The notes under the pieces: model-generated
Database searches by the model: none
Seen by the model: the letters and a program-made list of their open reading frames with translations, nothing else
Told to the model about the DNA's origin: nothing
Shown: in pieces, positions 33,813-43,350 of the stretch
Layout of the letters: the number at the start of each line of letters is the position of its first letter
Numbering within the stretch: position 1 is the stretch's first letter
Program-made: the position numbers and the translations under genes
Assembly: GCA_001899635.1 (NCBI GenBank)
Contig: MKVQ01000030.1
Span: 194,956-258,955 of the forward strand
Length of the DNA: 64,000 nucleotides
Direction: 5' to 3'
DNA from: Myxococcales bacterium 68-20
Lineage (GTDB): Bacteria > Myxococcota_A > Polyangia > Polyangiales > Polyangiaceae

Positions 33813-35156
33813 TCAGCCGACATAGGTGTCTTCGAGATCCTCGACCGGGAAGGGCGTGCTCTCCCAGCGATCGCCGCCGCGGAGCGGCCACGGCAGATCA
33901 CGGAGCTGCGGGCCGAGACGCGCGAGCTCGGTGCGGAGCATGCGGATGCGGGTCCGATGCGCCGGGTTCGCTCGGAGGGCGCGCGAGAGGATCTCGGCCA
34001 GCTTGCGGAGCTCGGGGCGCGCACGCAGCTCGGCGATCCCGGGCGGCAGACCGTCGTGCGCGAGGTGCTGTCGGATGATCTGGAAGAGGTCCTCGGAGTC
34101 GAACAGCATCGTCCCCGTCAGCGTCTCGAACGCGAGGCAAGCGAACGAGTAGGCGTCCGCGGCGAACGCACTCTCCGGCTCGCGGTCGTCGTTCCAGACC
34201 TCCGGCGCGGCATAGGTCGGGTTGCCACACTTCTTCCGGACCGTCCGGCCGCTGAGGCCGAAGTCGACGAGCGTGGCCGCGCCCGTCTCGCGACGGATGA
34301 TGACGTTGTCCGGCTTCACGTCGAGATGCCCCACGCCGGTCGAATGCATCGCATCGAGCCCTGCCAGGACCCCGTCGAGGGCGTCGAGCGCGCGGGCCAT
34401 CGTCATCGTGCGCTCGTCGAGATCACGCTCCATCGTGCGGCCCTCGACGAGCTCCATCACGAGGAAGGGCTTCGGCTTCGCGGCGACGTCGAAGGCGAGA
34501 ATGCGCGCGAGGTTCGGGTGGAGCGGGATCGCCGCCAGGGCAGAGGCCTCCGCACGGAAATGGGCAAGCAGCTCTTCTTCCGGGACGTGCGCGAGGAGCG
34601 CCCCGGCGTCGTGCGGCACCTTCAGGACGACCTGCGGCGCAAGCGGATCGCCCTCGTCCTCGAGGCGGTGCGCGAGGAAGAGCGAGCCGAGCCCTCCGCT
34701 CGCCATCGGACGCACGAGCCGGAAGCCTCCGAGGATCCCGCTCTCGGGCACCCAGTCCGGCATCTTGCGCTCGGGAGGCGGAATGATGCTGTGGGGCGGC
34801 GGGCGGATCGACGCGGGCGACGTGCGCGACGAGCCAGGCCGTATCGACGGCGGACGGCTCAGCCGCTGCGTATCGATCGCTTCCTTCCCGCGCGCGACGA
34901 ACGTGTAGAGCGCACACGCTCGAGCGGAGCGGTCCTCGCGCGTCGCCTTCGCGGCCGTGTAGAGAGCCTGGAGAACGCCGACACGGCTCGGCAGCTCGAG
35001 CGCGTCGCGCTCGTCGTCGGAGAGGAGCGCGAGGACACCGTCGGCGATGCGGTTCGCGCGGCTCCACGCCTGCGCTTCACCACGCTCGATCGCCGGGAGC
35101 AGCTCCCGCTCGAGCATGTTCAGCAGGCCGAGGATCAGCGCTTGGTCGCCGAGCAA
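33813..35156 (-). CDS. Divergent soluble Ser/Thr protein kinase
   Basis: 447 residues from TTG 35156 (ATG 35117 is an alternative). Residues 1-140 are a helical N-terminal region with a Pro/Ser-rich linker. The kinase domain spans about 145-440: MASGGLGSLF glycine loop, VVLKVP lysine, catalytic loop GHLDVKPDN, and VDFGLSG. The catalytic Arg of HRD is Leu, so it is a non-RD kinase that needs no activation-loop phosphorylation. The GNPTYAAPEVW segment is normal. No transmembrane helix is seen. It heads a run of four genes that includes the zinc-ribbon protein and the hybrid kinase. Confidence 0.85.
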   Translation of the reverse strand: MLGDQALILGLLNMLERELLPAIERGEAQAWSRANRIADGVLALLSDDERDALELPSRVGVLQALYTAAKATREDRSARACALYTFVARGKEAIDTQRLSRPPSIRPGSSRTSPASIRPPPHSIIPPPERKMPDWVPESGILGGFRLVRPMASGGLGSLFLAHRLEDEGDPLAPQVVLKVPHDAGALLAHVPEEELLAHFRAEASALAAIPLHPNLARILAFDVAAKPKPFLVMELVEGRTMERDLDERTMTMARALDALDGVLAGLDAMHSTGVGHLDVKPDNVIIRRETGAATLVDFGLSGRTVRKKCGNPTYAAPEVWNDDREPESAFAADAYSFACLAFETLTGTMLFDSEDLFQIIRQHLAHDGLPPGIAELRARPELRKLAEILSRALRANPAHRTRIRMLRTELARLGPQLRDLPWPLRGGDRWESTPFPVEDLEDTYVG

Positions 35157-35358
35157 CGCGTGGACTCTCCCTCGTGGAGACGCGCCTCCAGGCAGGAGGA
35201 GACGCCCCCAGCACGCTTCAGGTTAGCACCGAAGTCGCGGACGACAGCTCCCTCGTCAGTCCCGCTCGCTCTTCGGCCTCGCTGGCGGCCGATTCTCGAC
35301 TCTTTCTCGGCACTTTTCTCGACTCGAAGCGGCGCTCCGAGAGGCATAATCCGCCCCC

Positions 35359-36807
35359 ATGTTCCTCGACGAATCGCCCTCGTCGCGTGGTCGCCTTTGG
35401 CGAACCTCGCTCCTCGGTCTCGTGATCGGTCTCGCTCTCGCGCTGCCGAGCGCGCCGGCGCTCGCAGACGCGCCTGCGCCCGCGCCGGTGATCGCGACGC
35501 CGAAGCTCGAGGCGAAGAAGACGACGCTCGCGAACGGCCTCGAGGTGATCCTCGACGAGGACCACCGCACGCCGATCGTGACGGTGAACATCTGGTACCA
35601 CGTCGGATCGAAGGACGAGGCGGAGCGGCGGAACGGATTCGCCCACCTCTTCGAGCACGTGATGTTCCAGGGGAGCAAGCATGTCCCCGAGGACACGTAC
35701 TTCCGCTTCCTCGAGCAGGCGGGCGCCACGTCGATCAACGGGACGACGAACACCGACCGCACCAACTACTTCGAGACCGTACCGGCGAACCAGCTCGAGC
35801 TCGCGCTCTGGCTCGAGAGCGATCGCATGGGGTTCCTTCTCGATCACGCGGACGAGAAGACCTTCGCGAGCCAGCGCGACGTCGTGAAGAACGAGCGTCG
35901 CCAGAACTACGAGAACGCGGCCTACGGGCTCGTCGGCCAGTACATCCGTGAGGAGCTCTTCCCGAAGGATCACCCGTATCACCGCCTCACGATCGGCAAC
36001 CCCGCCGATCTCGACGCCGCGACGATCGAGGACGTACGCGCGTTCTTCCGCAAGAACTACGTCCCGAACAACGCCACGCTCGTCCTCTCGGGTGACTTCG
36101 AGCCGAAGAAGGCCCTCGCGCTCGTCGAGAAGTACTTCGGGCCGATCCCGCGCGGCCAGGACGTCCCGCGGAAGAAGCCGGCCCCCGTCCCGCACCCGGG
36201 CGAGGCGCGCATCGAGGTCGAGGCCGGGGTCGAGCTGCCTCGTGTCTACGTGAGCTGGTCCACGCCACCGCTGTTCTCCCCGGGTGACGCCGAGCTCGAT
36301 CTCGTCTCCCACGTGCTCTCGGGCGGCAAGACGAGCCGCCTCTACAAGCGCCTCGTCTACGATCTCCAGATCGCGCAGAGCGTCTCGGCCTCGCAGATGT
36401 CGATGGAGCTCGCGAGCGTCTTCGAGATCGTCGCGACGGCAAAGCCAGGGCACACCGCCGAGGAGCTGCTCAAGGTGATCGACGAGGAGCTCGCCAAGCT
36501 CCGCACGAACGGCATCGACGGCGGCGAGCTCTCTCGCGCCAAGACGTCGATCCTCGCGAGCAGCGTGTTCGAAATCGAGCGCAGCTCCGCGCGCGCGAAC
36601 CGTCTCAACAGCTACAACCACTACGTCGGCGATCCGAGCTGGCTCGAGAAAGACATGGCCCGCACGACGACAGCGACACCGGAGAGCGTCGCGAACGTCG
36701 CTCGCACCTGGCTGAAGGAGAAGGACCGCGTCGTCACGCTCGTGACCGCGAAGAAGGACGCCCCGATCGCCGGCAAGGTCGTCAACGTGAAGCGAGGTGA
36801 GAAGTGA
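35359..36807 (+). CDS. Periplasmic M16 zinc peptidase (active subunit)
   Basis: 482 residues with a Sec signal peptide ending APALADA. The inverted zinc motif HxxEH is at 96-100 (AHLFEHVMF), with the distal Glu in VVKNERRQNYEN. Two M16 halves follow, the second with YVSWSTPPLFSPGDAELDLV. M16 enzymes (pitrilysin, mitochondrial processing peptidase type) act in pairs as a closing chamber on unfolded peptides. The next gene encodes the inactive partner and overlaps the stop by ATGA. Confidence 0.92.
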   Translation: MFLDESPSSRGRLWRTSLLGLVIGLALALPSAPALADAPAPAPVIATPKLEAKKTTLANGLEVILDEDHRTPIVTVNIWYHVGSKDEAERRNGFAHLFEHVMFQGSKHVPEDTYFRFLEQAGATSINGTTNTDRTNYFETVPANQLELALWLESDRMGFLLDHADEKTFASQRDVVKNERRQNYENAAYGLVGQYIREELFPKDHPYHRLTIGNPADLDAATIEDVRAFFRKNYVPNNATLVLSGDFEPKKALALVEKYFGPIPRGQDVPRKKPAPVPHPGEARIEVEAGVELPRVYVSWSTPPLFSPGDAELDLVSHVLSGGKTSRLYKRLVYDLQIAQSVSASQMSMELASVFEIVATAKPGHTAEELLKVIDEELAKLRTNGIDGGELSRAKTSILASSVFEIERSSARANRLNSYNHYVGDPSWLEKDMARTTTATPESVANVARTWLKEKDRVVTLVTAKKDAPIAGKVVNVKRGEK

Positions 36808-38372
36808 AGCGCGCGCTCGGTCTCGTGCTCGTCGCCGCTTGTGGCGGCGCGCCTGCTCCCGTCTCCCCGCCGCCGGCGTCACCTACCCCTGCCCCGGTCG
36901 CCTCGGCCGGGAACACGCTGCGGGTGACGCCCGACGCACCGTTCCGCCAGAAGGCGCCCGCCCCCGACGGCACGGTGCAGTTCGTCGCGCCGAAGATCGC
37001 CGAGGCGAAGCTGAAGAACGGCCTCCGCGTCCTCATCGTCGAGCGTCACGACCTCCCCATCGTGAGCGCGCGCTTGGTGGTATCGGCCGGCGCCGGTGAC
37101 GTGCCCGACGCGCGTCCCGGCGTGATGTCGTTCCTCGGCTCGATGCTCGAGCAAGGCACGAAGAAGCGCAGCGCGCTCCAGCTGAGCGACGACTTCGACG
37201 CCATCGGCGCGCACCACGGCGCGTGGGTCGACTGGGACTCGGCCGGGGTGAGCATCCGCGTCCTCTCCGAGCGGCTCGACGCCGGCCTCGAGCTCATGGC
37301 CGACGTCGCGCTCGCACCGACCTTCCCGGAGGCGGAGGTCGAACGGCTCCGCACCCGGCGGATCACCGCGATCCAGGCCGAAAAGAGCAGCCCTGGGACG
37401 ATCGCGTCGAACACCACGGCGGCGGCGCTCTTCGGGCGCGGGCACCCTTACGGGCACAGCATCACGGGCGAAGAGGGCGACGCGAAGAAGCTCACGCGCG
37501 CCGAGATCGTGCGCGCGTACGATCGCCTCTTCTCTCCCCGGAACGCAGCCCTCGTCGTCGCGGGAGATGTCACCGCGGCCACGCTCTTGCCGAAGCTCGA
37601 GGCGACCTTCGGGTCGTGGAAGGCCAAGCCCGGCGCGGTCACGCGCAAGCCACCGAAGACGCCGGCGAAGGCCGCGACCGACAAGCGCGTCGTGTTCGTC
37701 GATCGAGCCGGCGCGCAGTCGCAGATCCAGCTCGTACGGCTCGGTGTCCCGCACTCGGTCAAGGACCGCGAGGCGTTCGTGATCGCGAACGCGATCCTCG
37801 GCGGCATGTTCTCGAGCCGCGTGAACATGAACCTCCGGGAGAAGCACTCGTACACCTATGGCGCGCGCTCGTACTTCGCGATGCGACACGGCGCAGGACC
37901 GTTCCTCGTCGCCGCGGCTGTCTTCGCCGACAAGACTGGTCCGGCGATCAAGGAAGCGCTGAACGAGCTCGAGGGGCTCCGCCGCGACGGCCCCACGGAA
38001 GAAGAGCTCGCCCTCGCGAAGGAGAGCATCCGCCTCGCGATGCCGGGGCGCTTCGAGAGCGTCTCCGACGTCGCCGCTGCCGTCTCGGACCTCGTGGTCC
38101 ACGATCTCCCGCTCGACGAGTACGAGAAGCGTTCGGCGCGGATCGAGGCGGTCACCGCCGAGGACGTGAAGCGCGTCGCGCTCGAGTACTTCGGCGGAGA
38201 CGCAATGACGCTCGTCGTCGTGGGCGACCGGTCGACCGTGCTCCCGCAGCTCGACAAGCTCGATCTCGGCGCGATCGACGAGCGCGACCCGTACGGGAAC
38301 CCACTGGCGACTGGAGGCTCCGCGAAGCCGGCGACCTCCGCGAAGCCGGCGCCTGCTCCGAAGACGAAGTAG
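36804..38372 (+). CDS. M16-family lipoprotein, non-catalytic partner subunit
   Basis: 522 residues. The signal ends LVAACGG, so it is probably a lipoprotein with Pro/Ala spacer. At the position of HxxEH it has VMSFLGSMLEQGT, so it cannot bind zinc. The substrate-binding pair typical of non-catalytic subunits is present (NMNLREKHSYTYGARS). The C-terminus is a repeat of SAKPAT/SAKPAPA-like residues. It is expected to form a heterodimer with the preceding peptidase, as in other M16 A/B pairs. Overlap ATGA with that gene supports equal expression. Confidence 0.9.
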   Translation: MKRALGLVLVAACGGAPAPVSPPPASPTPAPVASAGNTLRVTPDAPFRQKAPAPDGTVQFVAPKIAEAKLKNGLRVLIVERHDLPIVSARLVVSAGAGDVPDARPGVMSFLGSMLEQGTKKRSALQLSDDFDAIGAHHGAWVDWDSAGVSIRVLSERLDAGLELMADVALAPTFPEAEVERLRTRRITAIQAEKSSPGTIASNTTAAALFGRGHPYGHSITGEEGDAKKLTRAEIVRAYDRLFSPRNAALVVAGDVTAATLLPKLEATFGSWKAKPGAVTRKPPKTPAKAATDKRVVFVDRAGAQSQIQLVRLGVPHSVKDREAFVIANAILGGMFSSRVNMNLREKHSYTYGARSYFAMRHGAGPFLVAAAVFADKTGPAIKEALNELEGLRRDGPTEEELALAKESIRLAMPGRFESVSDVAAAVSDLVVHDLPLDEYEKRSARIEAVTAEDVKRVALEYFGGDAMTLVVVGDRSTVLPQLDKLDLGAIDERDPYGNPLATGGSAKPATSAKPAPAPKTK

Positions 38373-38498
38373 CGCGCCAGCGACGCGGTCCGCGAGCGCA
38401 CGCACGACGCGGCGAGCGCTCGCGCTCGTCCGCGATCCGCGCCCGCTCGAACGACGCCGCTCGGGCCCGCGGTATGCAACGTCTTGATTCTTCGAACG

Positions 38499-38543
38499 TG
38501 GGCTCGCGCCCCAAACACCGGCAGAGGTGGGCCTTTCGGCCCG
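38499..38543 (+). repeat. Dispersed GC-rich palindromic repeat, copy 2
   Basis: GTGGGCTCGCGCCCCAAACA-type half followed by CCGGCAGAGGTGGGCC and TTTCGGCCCGC. It nearly matches the reverse complement of 57409-57455 over 45 bases. It lies in the 221-base gap after the M16 pair. Confidence 0.65.
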
Positions 38544-38593
38544 CTTCCATCGCTCGTGCGCGCCGTGCTGGATGAGCTCGGCAGGAGGCCTCG

Positions 38594-38914
38594 ATGTTCT
38601 GTCACACCTGCAGGTGCCACGTCACGCCGACCCCGCCGAAGTCGATCTGGAAAGTGCTGAGCACCGGCTACTGGATCGGCTCGCTCGTCATCGCCCTCTG
38701 CTTCTCGATCCTCCTCGGGCTGAACCTCGTGCTCGCGCCGGTCGCAATCGTGATCGGCATGTCGATCGGAGCGGCAGCACGGAAGCTCTACAACTGGACG
38801 TGCCCCAACTGCGATGCCGAGCTGATCGAGCCAGAGCCGGAGGACGAGATGGTCCCGCTCAGGCGCTGGCGGCGCCTGAAGCGCCGGCTCGAGCCCGCCG
38901 CCACTCCGACCTGA
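38594..38914 (+). CDS. Small zinc-ribbon membrane protein
   Basis: 106 residues. An N-terminal CHTCRCH and a later CPNCDAE flank two hydrophobic helices (residues 25-62), so the two halves of a zinc ribbon may meet on the cytoplasmic side. The C-terminal 25 residues are Arg/Leu-rich. Function unknown. It converges with terC across a hairpin at 38935-38959. Confidence 0.65.
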   Translation: MFCHTCRCHVTPTPPKSIWKVLSTGYWIGSLVIALCFSILLGLNLVLAPVAIVIGMSIGAAARKLYNWTCPNCDAELIEPEPEDEMVPLRRWRRLKRRLEPAATPT

Positions 38915-38934
38915 CGGAGACATTCCGCCACGCG

Positions 38935-38959
38935 CCTCTCGCCCCAACCGGGCGAGGGG
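38935..38959. terminator. Bidirectional hairpin between small membrane protein and terC
   Basis: A 10-bp stem with one T-G wobble (CCTCTCGCCC/GGGCGAGGGG) and a 5-base loop. It lies between two converging stop codons (38914 and 39011), so it can end transcription from both sides. Confidence 0.6.
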
Positions 38960-39010
38960 CCAAGGCTTCCGCGATCGGGCTCCCCCCTCCCGACGGGAGG
39001 AGAGGACGAG

Positions 39011-39811
<801 letters not shown>

Positions 39812-39853
39812 CAGGAATGGAACCTTACTCGTGCGGCCGCCTCTCTTCACCAA

Positions 39854-40138
39854 TCACGAGCAGGCCCCCTCGAGACGATGCAAAATGCTGCGCCTCGCGC
39901 CGGTATCGCCCGCCAATCGAGGCTCGCCGCGCCGCGAGACGCTGCCCCGTCCGGGGGGATGGCGGGCCGAGGACGACCGCGCGGCCCACAAAAGGCGACG
40001 AGCGGCGGCGGCACCAAGGCCGCCACCGCCCGCCACACATCACCAAGCGCTCAGGCTCGAGCGCCGTCGACGTCGCGACCGACGGCGTGGAGAGCGATGA
40101 GACGTGATCCGATCCGCATCACCTGCGTCGATACTCCT
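39854..40138. other. Gap upstream of terC
   Basis: About 285 bases with no gene I can support; overlapping short frames on both strands have no domain. It should include the terC promoter at its left end. Confidence 0.5.
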
Positions 40139-40171
40139 CCGGCACGAACGCGATCTTCGCGTTCGTGCCGG
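40139..40171 (-). terminator. Perfect 15-bp hairpin after the small lipoprotein gene
   Basis: Stem CCGGCACGAACGCGA/TCGCGTTCGTGCCGG with a 3-base loop TCT, beginning 7 bases beyond the stop codon of the 62-residue lipoprotein. No T-run follows on that strand. It marks the end of the repeat-protein operon. Confidence 0.65.
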
Positions 40172-40178
40172 AAGCTCG

Positions 40179-40367
40179 TCATCCGGCGTCGCCGACGCTG
40201 GGCGTCGGCGGCACCTTGGGTTCCTCTTCCTCGCGATCGATCTCCGGGATGGGCGTGTTGGGTGGTGTCTTGGGTTCGCTGTTGGGCTCGCCGTGGCGAC
40301 ATGCGATTCCCAGGAGCACCAGAGCCGCGATGCACATGCCCCCGCCGAGGATCCTTCGCTCGTTCAA
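40179..40367 (-). CDS. Small acidic lipoprotein downstream of FG-repeat BON protein
   Basis: 62 residues starting at TTG 40367, with a perfect AGGAGG ribosome-binding site 5 bases ahead. The signal MNERRILGGG, then ALVLLGIAC, gives a lipid-anchored Cys. The mature 40 residues are Pro/Glu-rich (EIDREEEEPKVPPTPSVGDAG) and probably disordered. It begins 22 bases after the stop of the repeat protein and ends at a perfect hairpin, so it is the second gene of that operon. Function unknown. The VPPTPSV motif recurs in the lipoprotein at 42820-43188. Confidence 0.65.
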   Translation of the reverse strand: MNERRILGGGMCIAALVLLGIACRHGEPNSEPKTPPNTPIPEIDREEEEPKVPPTPSVGDAG

Positions 40368-40389
40368 GTGGACCTCCTGACGAGCGCGC

Positions 40390-42525
40390 TCACGCGCGGG
40401 CGTTCTTGCCGTTGTGCGGCTGGACGACCTGACGCTCGGCCGCGAGCCTGCTCTGGAAGCGCTCGGCGTTCGCGTTGTGGTTGAGGCGCAGCTCGTTGCG
40501 AACCTCCTCGACGCCGTGGATGCGCTCGATGATCTGCTCGAGGGCGCGCTTCTCACGGCGCTGCGCCACGGAGCCGACGAGGCGGACGACGCCGTTCTCG
40601 ACGACGACCTCGACGTCGCTCGCATCGATGAAGCCCTGACGCGCGATCACGTCACAGACTTCCTCGCGGATGCGCTCGTCGGGGCGCTTGTAGCCCTTCG
40701 GGCCGCGGTTGAAGTGCGGTCCACGCTCGTCGCCGAACGCAAACGCACTATCGCCCCACGCGTCCGCGCCGAAGCCGTGCATTCCGAACCGATCGACGGG
40801 CCAGAAGTCATGCTCGTTGCGGGCGAAGGGAACGCGGTCCCGGCCGAAAAACGGCGAGCGCGCGCTGGCGGTGTTCCACCCCTGATTGATCTCGTTGAAG
40901 CTCGGATCATTGAGGTGCGAGAAGCGGTCGACGCCGCCGAAGGTGTTGGCGAAGCCACCGAGGTGGCTCTGCGCGAAGGCCGCGCGGTCGTACGGATGAC
41001 CGGCGAAGGTCGCGGTACGGTGATCCCACGGGTTCGTGAAGAGCCCGACGTTCTGCGCGAACGGCGTCCCGAAGTGACCGACGTTCTGCGCGAACGGCGT
41101 CCCGAAGTGACCGACGTTCTGCGCGAACGGCGTCCCGAAGAGGGCGAGGTTGCGCTCCCACGGGGTCGTGAAGTTCCCGAAGTTGCGATCGAACGACGTC
41201 GTCCCGACGAACGGCGTCCCGAAGAGGGCGAGGTTGCGCTCCCACGGGGTCGTGAAGTTGCGATCGAACGGGGTCGTCCCGACGAACGGCGTCCCGAAGA
41301 GGGCGAGGTTGCGCTCCCACGGGGTCGTGAAGATCCCGAAGTTGCGATCGAACGACGTCGTCCCGGTGAACGGCGTCCCGAAGAGAGCGTGGTTGCGCTC
41401 CCACGGGGTCGTCCCGGCGAGCTGCGTCATCCCGAAGATGGCCGCATTGCGCTCGAACGGCGTCATCCCGAGGAGGCCCATGTTCGCGACGTTGCGATCG
41501 AACTGGTTCATCCCGAAGAGGCCGGCGTTCGCGATGTTGCGCTCGAACGGCGTCATGCCGGCGAGCTGGGTCATCCCGAAGAGGGCCGCGTTGCGCTCGA
41601 ACGGCGTCAACCCGAGGAGGCCAACGTTCGGGATGTGGCGATCGAACGGCGTCGTCCCGAAGAAGCCCGCGTTCGCGATGTTGCGCTCGAACGGCGTCGT
41701 CCCGAAGAAGCCCGCGTTCGCGATGTTGCGCTCGAACGGCGACATCATCCCGAACAGCGCCGCGTTGCGCTCGAACGGCGACATCATCCCGAACAGCGCC
41801 GCGTTGCGCTCGGACGGCGTCGTCCCGAAGAAGCCGACGTTGCCGATGTTGCGCTCGAACGGCGACATCATCCCGAACAGCGCCGCGTTGCGCTCGAACG
41901 GCGTCGTCCCGAAGAAGCCGACGTTGCCGATGTTGCGCTCGAACGGCGTCGTCCCGAAGAAGCCGACGTTGCCGATGTTGCGCTCGAACGGCGTCGTCCC
42001 GAAGGAGCCGACGTTGCCGATGTTGCGCTCGAAGCCCGCGTTGTGGATGTTGCGCTCGAACGGCGTCGTCCCGAAGAAGCCGACGTTGCCGATGTTGCGC
42101 TCGTACGGGTGGCCGTAGAAGCCCACGTTGCGCTCGTACGGGTGGCCGTAGAAGCCCACGTTGCGCTCATACGGGTGACCGTGGAAGCCCACGTTGCGCT
42201 CGTACGGGTGACCGTAGAAGCCCACGTTGCGCTCGTACGGGTGACCGTAGAAGCCCACGTTGCGGTCGTGGAGATTGCGCTCGTAGGCGTTGAAGCTACG
42301 GTCATACGGGCTGCGCTCGTAGAAGCGGTCCGTCATGCCTCCACGACCCGTGAAGCCGCTCCAGAAACCGTTGCTGCCCATCTCGTCTTCGAAGTGGTAG
42401 CGCCGGCTGCGGCTCGGGTCTCGGAAGACTCCTCCACGAGTCGCGTGCGGTCCCTCCCAGTCCAGAGACGGGTCGTATCCAAATCCAAACCCGCTGCTGA
42501 ACCCCTCGTCGTGGCGATTGCTCAT
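40390..42525 (-). CDS. FG/PFERN tandem-repeat protein with C-terminal BON domain
   Basis: 711 residues with AAGGAGA before the ATG. Residues 1-80 are Gly/Phe/Arg-rich. Residues about 81-507 are about 31 tandem units of 8-18 residues built on P-[FYW]-[ED]-R-N followed by an FG, e.g. PFERNIGNVGFFGTT, PYERNVGFYGH, PFERNAALFGMMS, PWERNLALFGTPFVGTT. There is no Lys or Cys before about residue 605. A linker leads to GPKGYKRPDERIREEVCD and a BON domain (about 614-683: DASDVEVVVENGVVRLVGSV, then GVEEVRNELRL). BON domains bind phospholipid or associate with envelopes. No signal peptide is evident. The region is predicted to be disordered, with aromatic and Arg 'stickers'. I know of BON proteins with GPKGY motifs and low-complexity N-termini, but not this repeat. 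Confidence 0.88.
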   Translation of the reverse strand: MSNRHDEGFSSGFGFGYDPSLDWEGPHATRGGVFRDPSRSRRYHFEDEMGSNGFWSGFTGRGGMTDRFYERSPYDRSFNAYERNLHDRNVGFYGHPYERNVGFYGHPYERNVGFHGHPYERNVGFYGHPYERNVGFYGHPYERNIGNVGFFGTTPFERNIHNAGFERNIGNVGSFGTTPFERNIGNVGFFGTTPFERNIGNVGFFGTTPFERNAALFGMMSPFERNIGNVGFFGTTPSERNAALFGMMSPFERNAALFGMMSPFERNIANAGFFGTTPFERNIANAGFFGTTPFDRHIPNVGLLGLTPFERNAALFGMTQLAGMTPFERNIANAGLFGMNQFDRNVANMGLLGMTPFERNAAIFGMTQLAGTTPWERNHALFGTPFTGTTSFDRNFGIFTTPWERNLALFGTPFVGTTPFDRNFTTPWERNLALFGTPFVGTTSFDRNFGNFTTPWERNLALFGTPFAQNVGHFGTPFAQNVGHFGTPFAQNVGLFTNPWDHRTATFAGHPYDRAAFAQSHLGGFANTFGGVDRFSHLNDPSFNEINQGWNTASARSPFFGRDRVPFARNEHDFWPVDRFGMHGFGADAWGDSAFAFGDERGPHFNRGPKGYKRPDERIREEVCDVIARQGFIDASDVEVVVENGVVRLVGSVAQRREKRALEQIIERIHGVEEVRNELRLNHNANAERFQSRLAAERQVVQPHNGKNARA
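41004..42285 (-). repeat. Coding tandem repeat array (PFERN/FG units)
   Basis: The DNA behind the repeats is itself strongly repetitive: units such as GCTCGAACGGCGTCGTCCCG followed by AAGAAGCC recur many times on the + strand with few changes. Groups of near-identical units (PYERN at 42090-42285; GNVGFFGTT at 41820-42090; PWERN with PFDRN at 41130-41410) show local duplication. Copy number is likely to vary between strains and to be difficult to assemble from short reads. Confidence 0.85.
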
Positions 42526-42819
42526 GGTCGATCTCCTTCACACGTTGCACGCCCCAGCGGAGGCCGGGGTTGCGGATGCGCTCATGAACTTCTGCGCGTT
42601 CTCGTAGCGCGGCGAAGTTGCCTCACCGGCTCCGCGCGCTCCGTGAGCAACCCTCGTGCCCCTCGTCCACGAGCCACGAAAGCGCGAGCGCCTCTTCACG
42701 CACGCGGCACGACACGCGCCGTTCACAGTTCGGAGCCGACGGCCGTGCGGGGCGAACTGCCACGCAGCTCGCGCTCTCGTCTCACACCGGCCGTGGCTCG
42801 CTTCGGTTACGATCGCGAA

Positions 42820-43188
42820 ATGGGCAAATCGCTCTCGTTCGACAGCATCCTCGCCGCTCTCGCGGTCCTCTCGGTGAATGCGGTGACTTCCGGATGCAGC
42901 AAGAGCGAACCCGCGGCAGGAGCGCCCGAGACAAACATGCCTGCGGCAGACACGAGGGCCGCGGCATCGAGCACGGGCGAGATCGTGCCGCCGACTCCCT
43001 CGGTCGCAGCAACGGCAGCGATCGCAGCAGGCGAGACCGGAGACGCCCATCCCGTCGTCGACGCCGGCGTGGAACGATTGAGTGCGCCGGCGCCGAAGGC
43101 AACGGCCCCCGCACGCGCGAACGGAAGCGCGTCCGCGGCCTGCGGCGCGCAGGGATGCAGCCCGGACATGAAGAAGGGGAACAAGTGA
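42820..43188 (+). CDS. Lipoprotein with short Cys-containing C-terminus
   Basis: 122 residues. The signal ends AVTSGC (Cys26). The mature chain is Ala/Pro/Thr-rich and probably disordered, with EIVPPTPSV near the middle and ACGAQGCSPDMKKGNK at the end. A CGxxGC pair at the end of a low-complexity exported protein recalls small metal-buffering proteins, but two Cys are too few to claim this. Divergent from the FG-repeat gene with 294 bases between. Function unknown. Confidence 0.6.
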   Translation: MGKSLSFDSILAALAVLSVNAVTSGCSKSEPAAGAPETNMPAADTRAAASSTGEIVPPTPSVAATAAIAAGETGDAHPVVDAGVERLSAPAPKATAPARANGSASAACGAQGCSPDMKKGNK

Positions 43189-43251
43189 CGCGTTCGGCTC
43201 GTCGCGCGCGTCGCCGATCAGAGCGGTGCTCGCTGCTTACTTTTCACAACC

Positions 43252-43270
43252 AGCGCAACTGAGTTGCGCT
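43252..43270. repeat. Isolated copy of the 118-bp element's first hairpin
   Basis: AGCGCAACT-G-AGTTGCGCT, a 9-bp perfect dyad. Its 17-base core is the same as hairpin 1 of the 118-bp elements at 20135-20153 and 63963-63977. The second hairpin is absent here. It sits between a lipoprotein gene and the alpha/beta hydrolase. Confidence 0.6.
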
Positions 43271-43350
43271 GCAAGCCCGGCGGAGCCTCGCCCCGACCGA
43301 CCACACCGCGGAGAGACCGAGACCGACGTGCTGTCCTAGACCACCGGACC

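Noticed and set aside
41004..42285. CRISPR-like array
   Set aside because: The repeats are contiguous, vary in length, have no spacers of constant size and keep one reading frame. They encode a protein repeat.
40414..43188. A 924-codon open frame on the + strand opposite the FG-repeat gene
   Set aside because: It is a by-product of the regular repeat and high GC. Its product is an Arg/Glu/Val-rich repeat with no domain, whereas the minus frame has a ribosome-binding site and a BON domain. Only its last 123 codons (42820-43188) are a real, separate lipoprotein gene.
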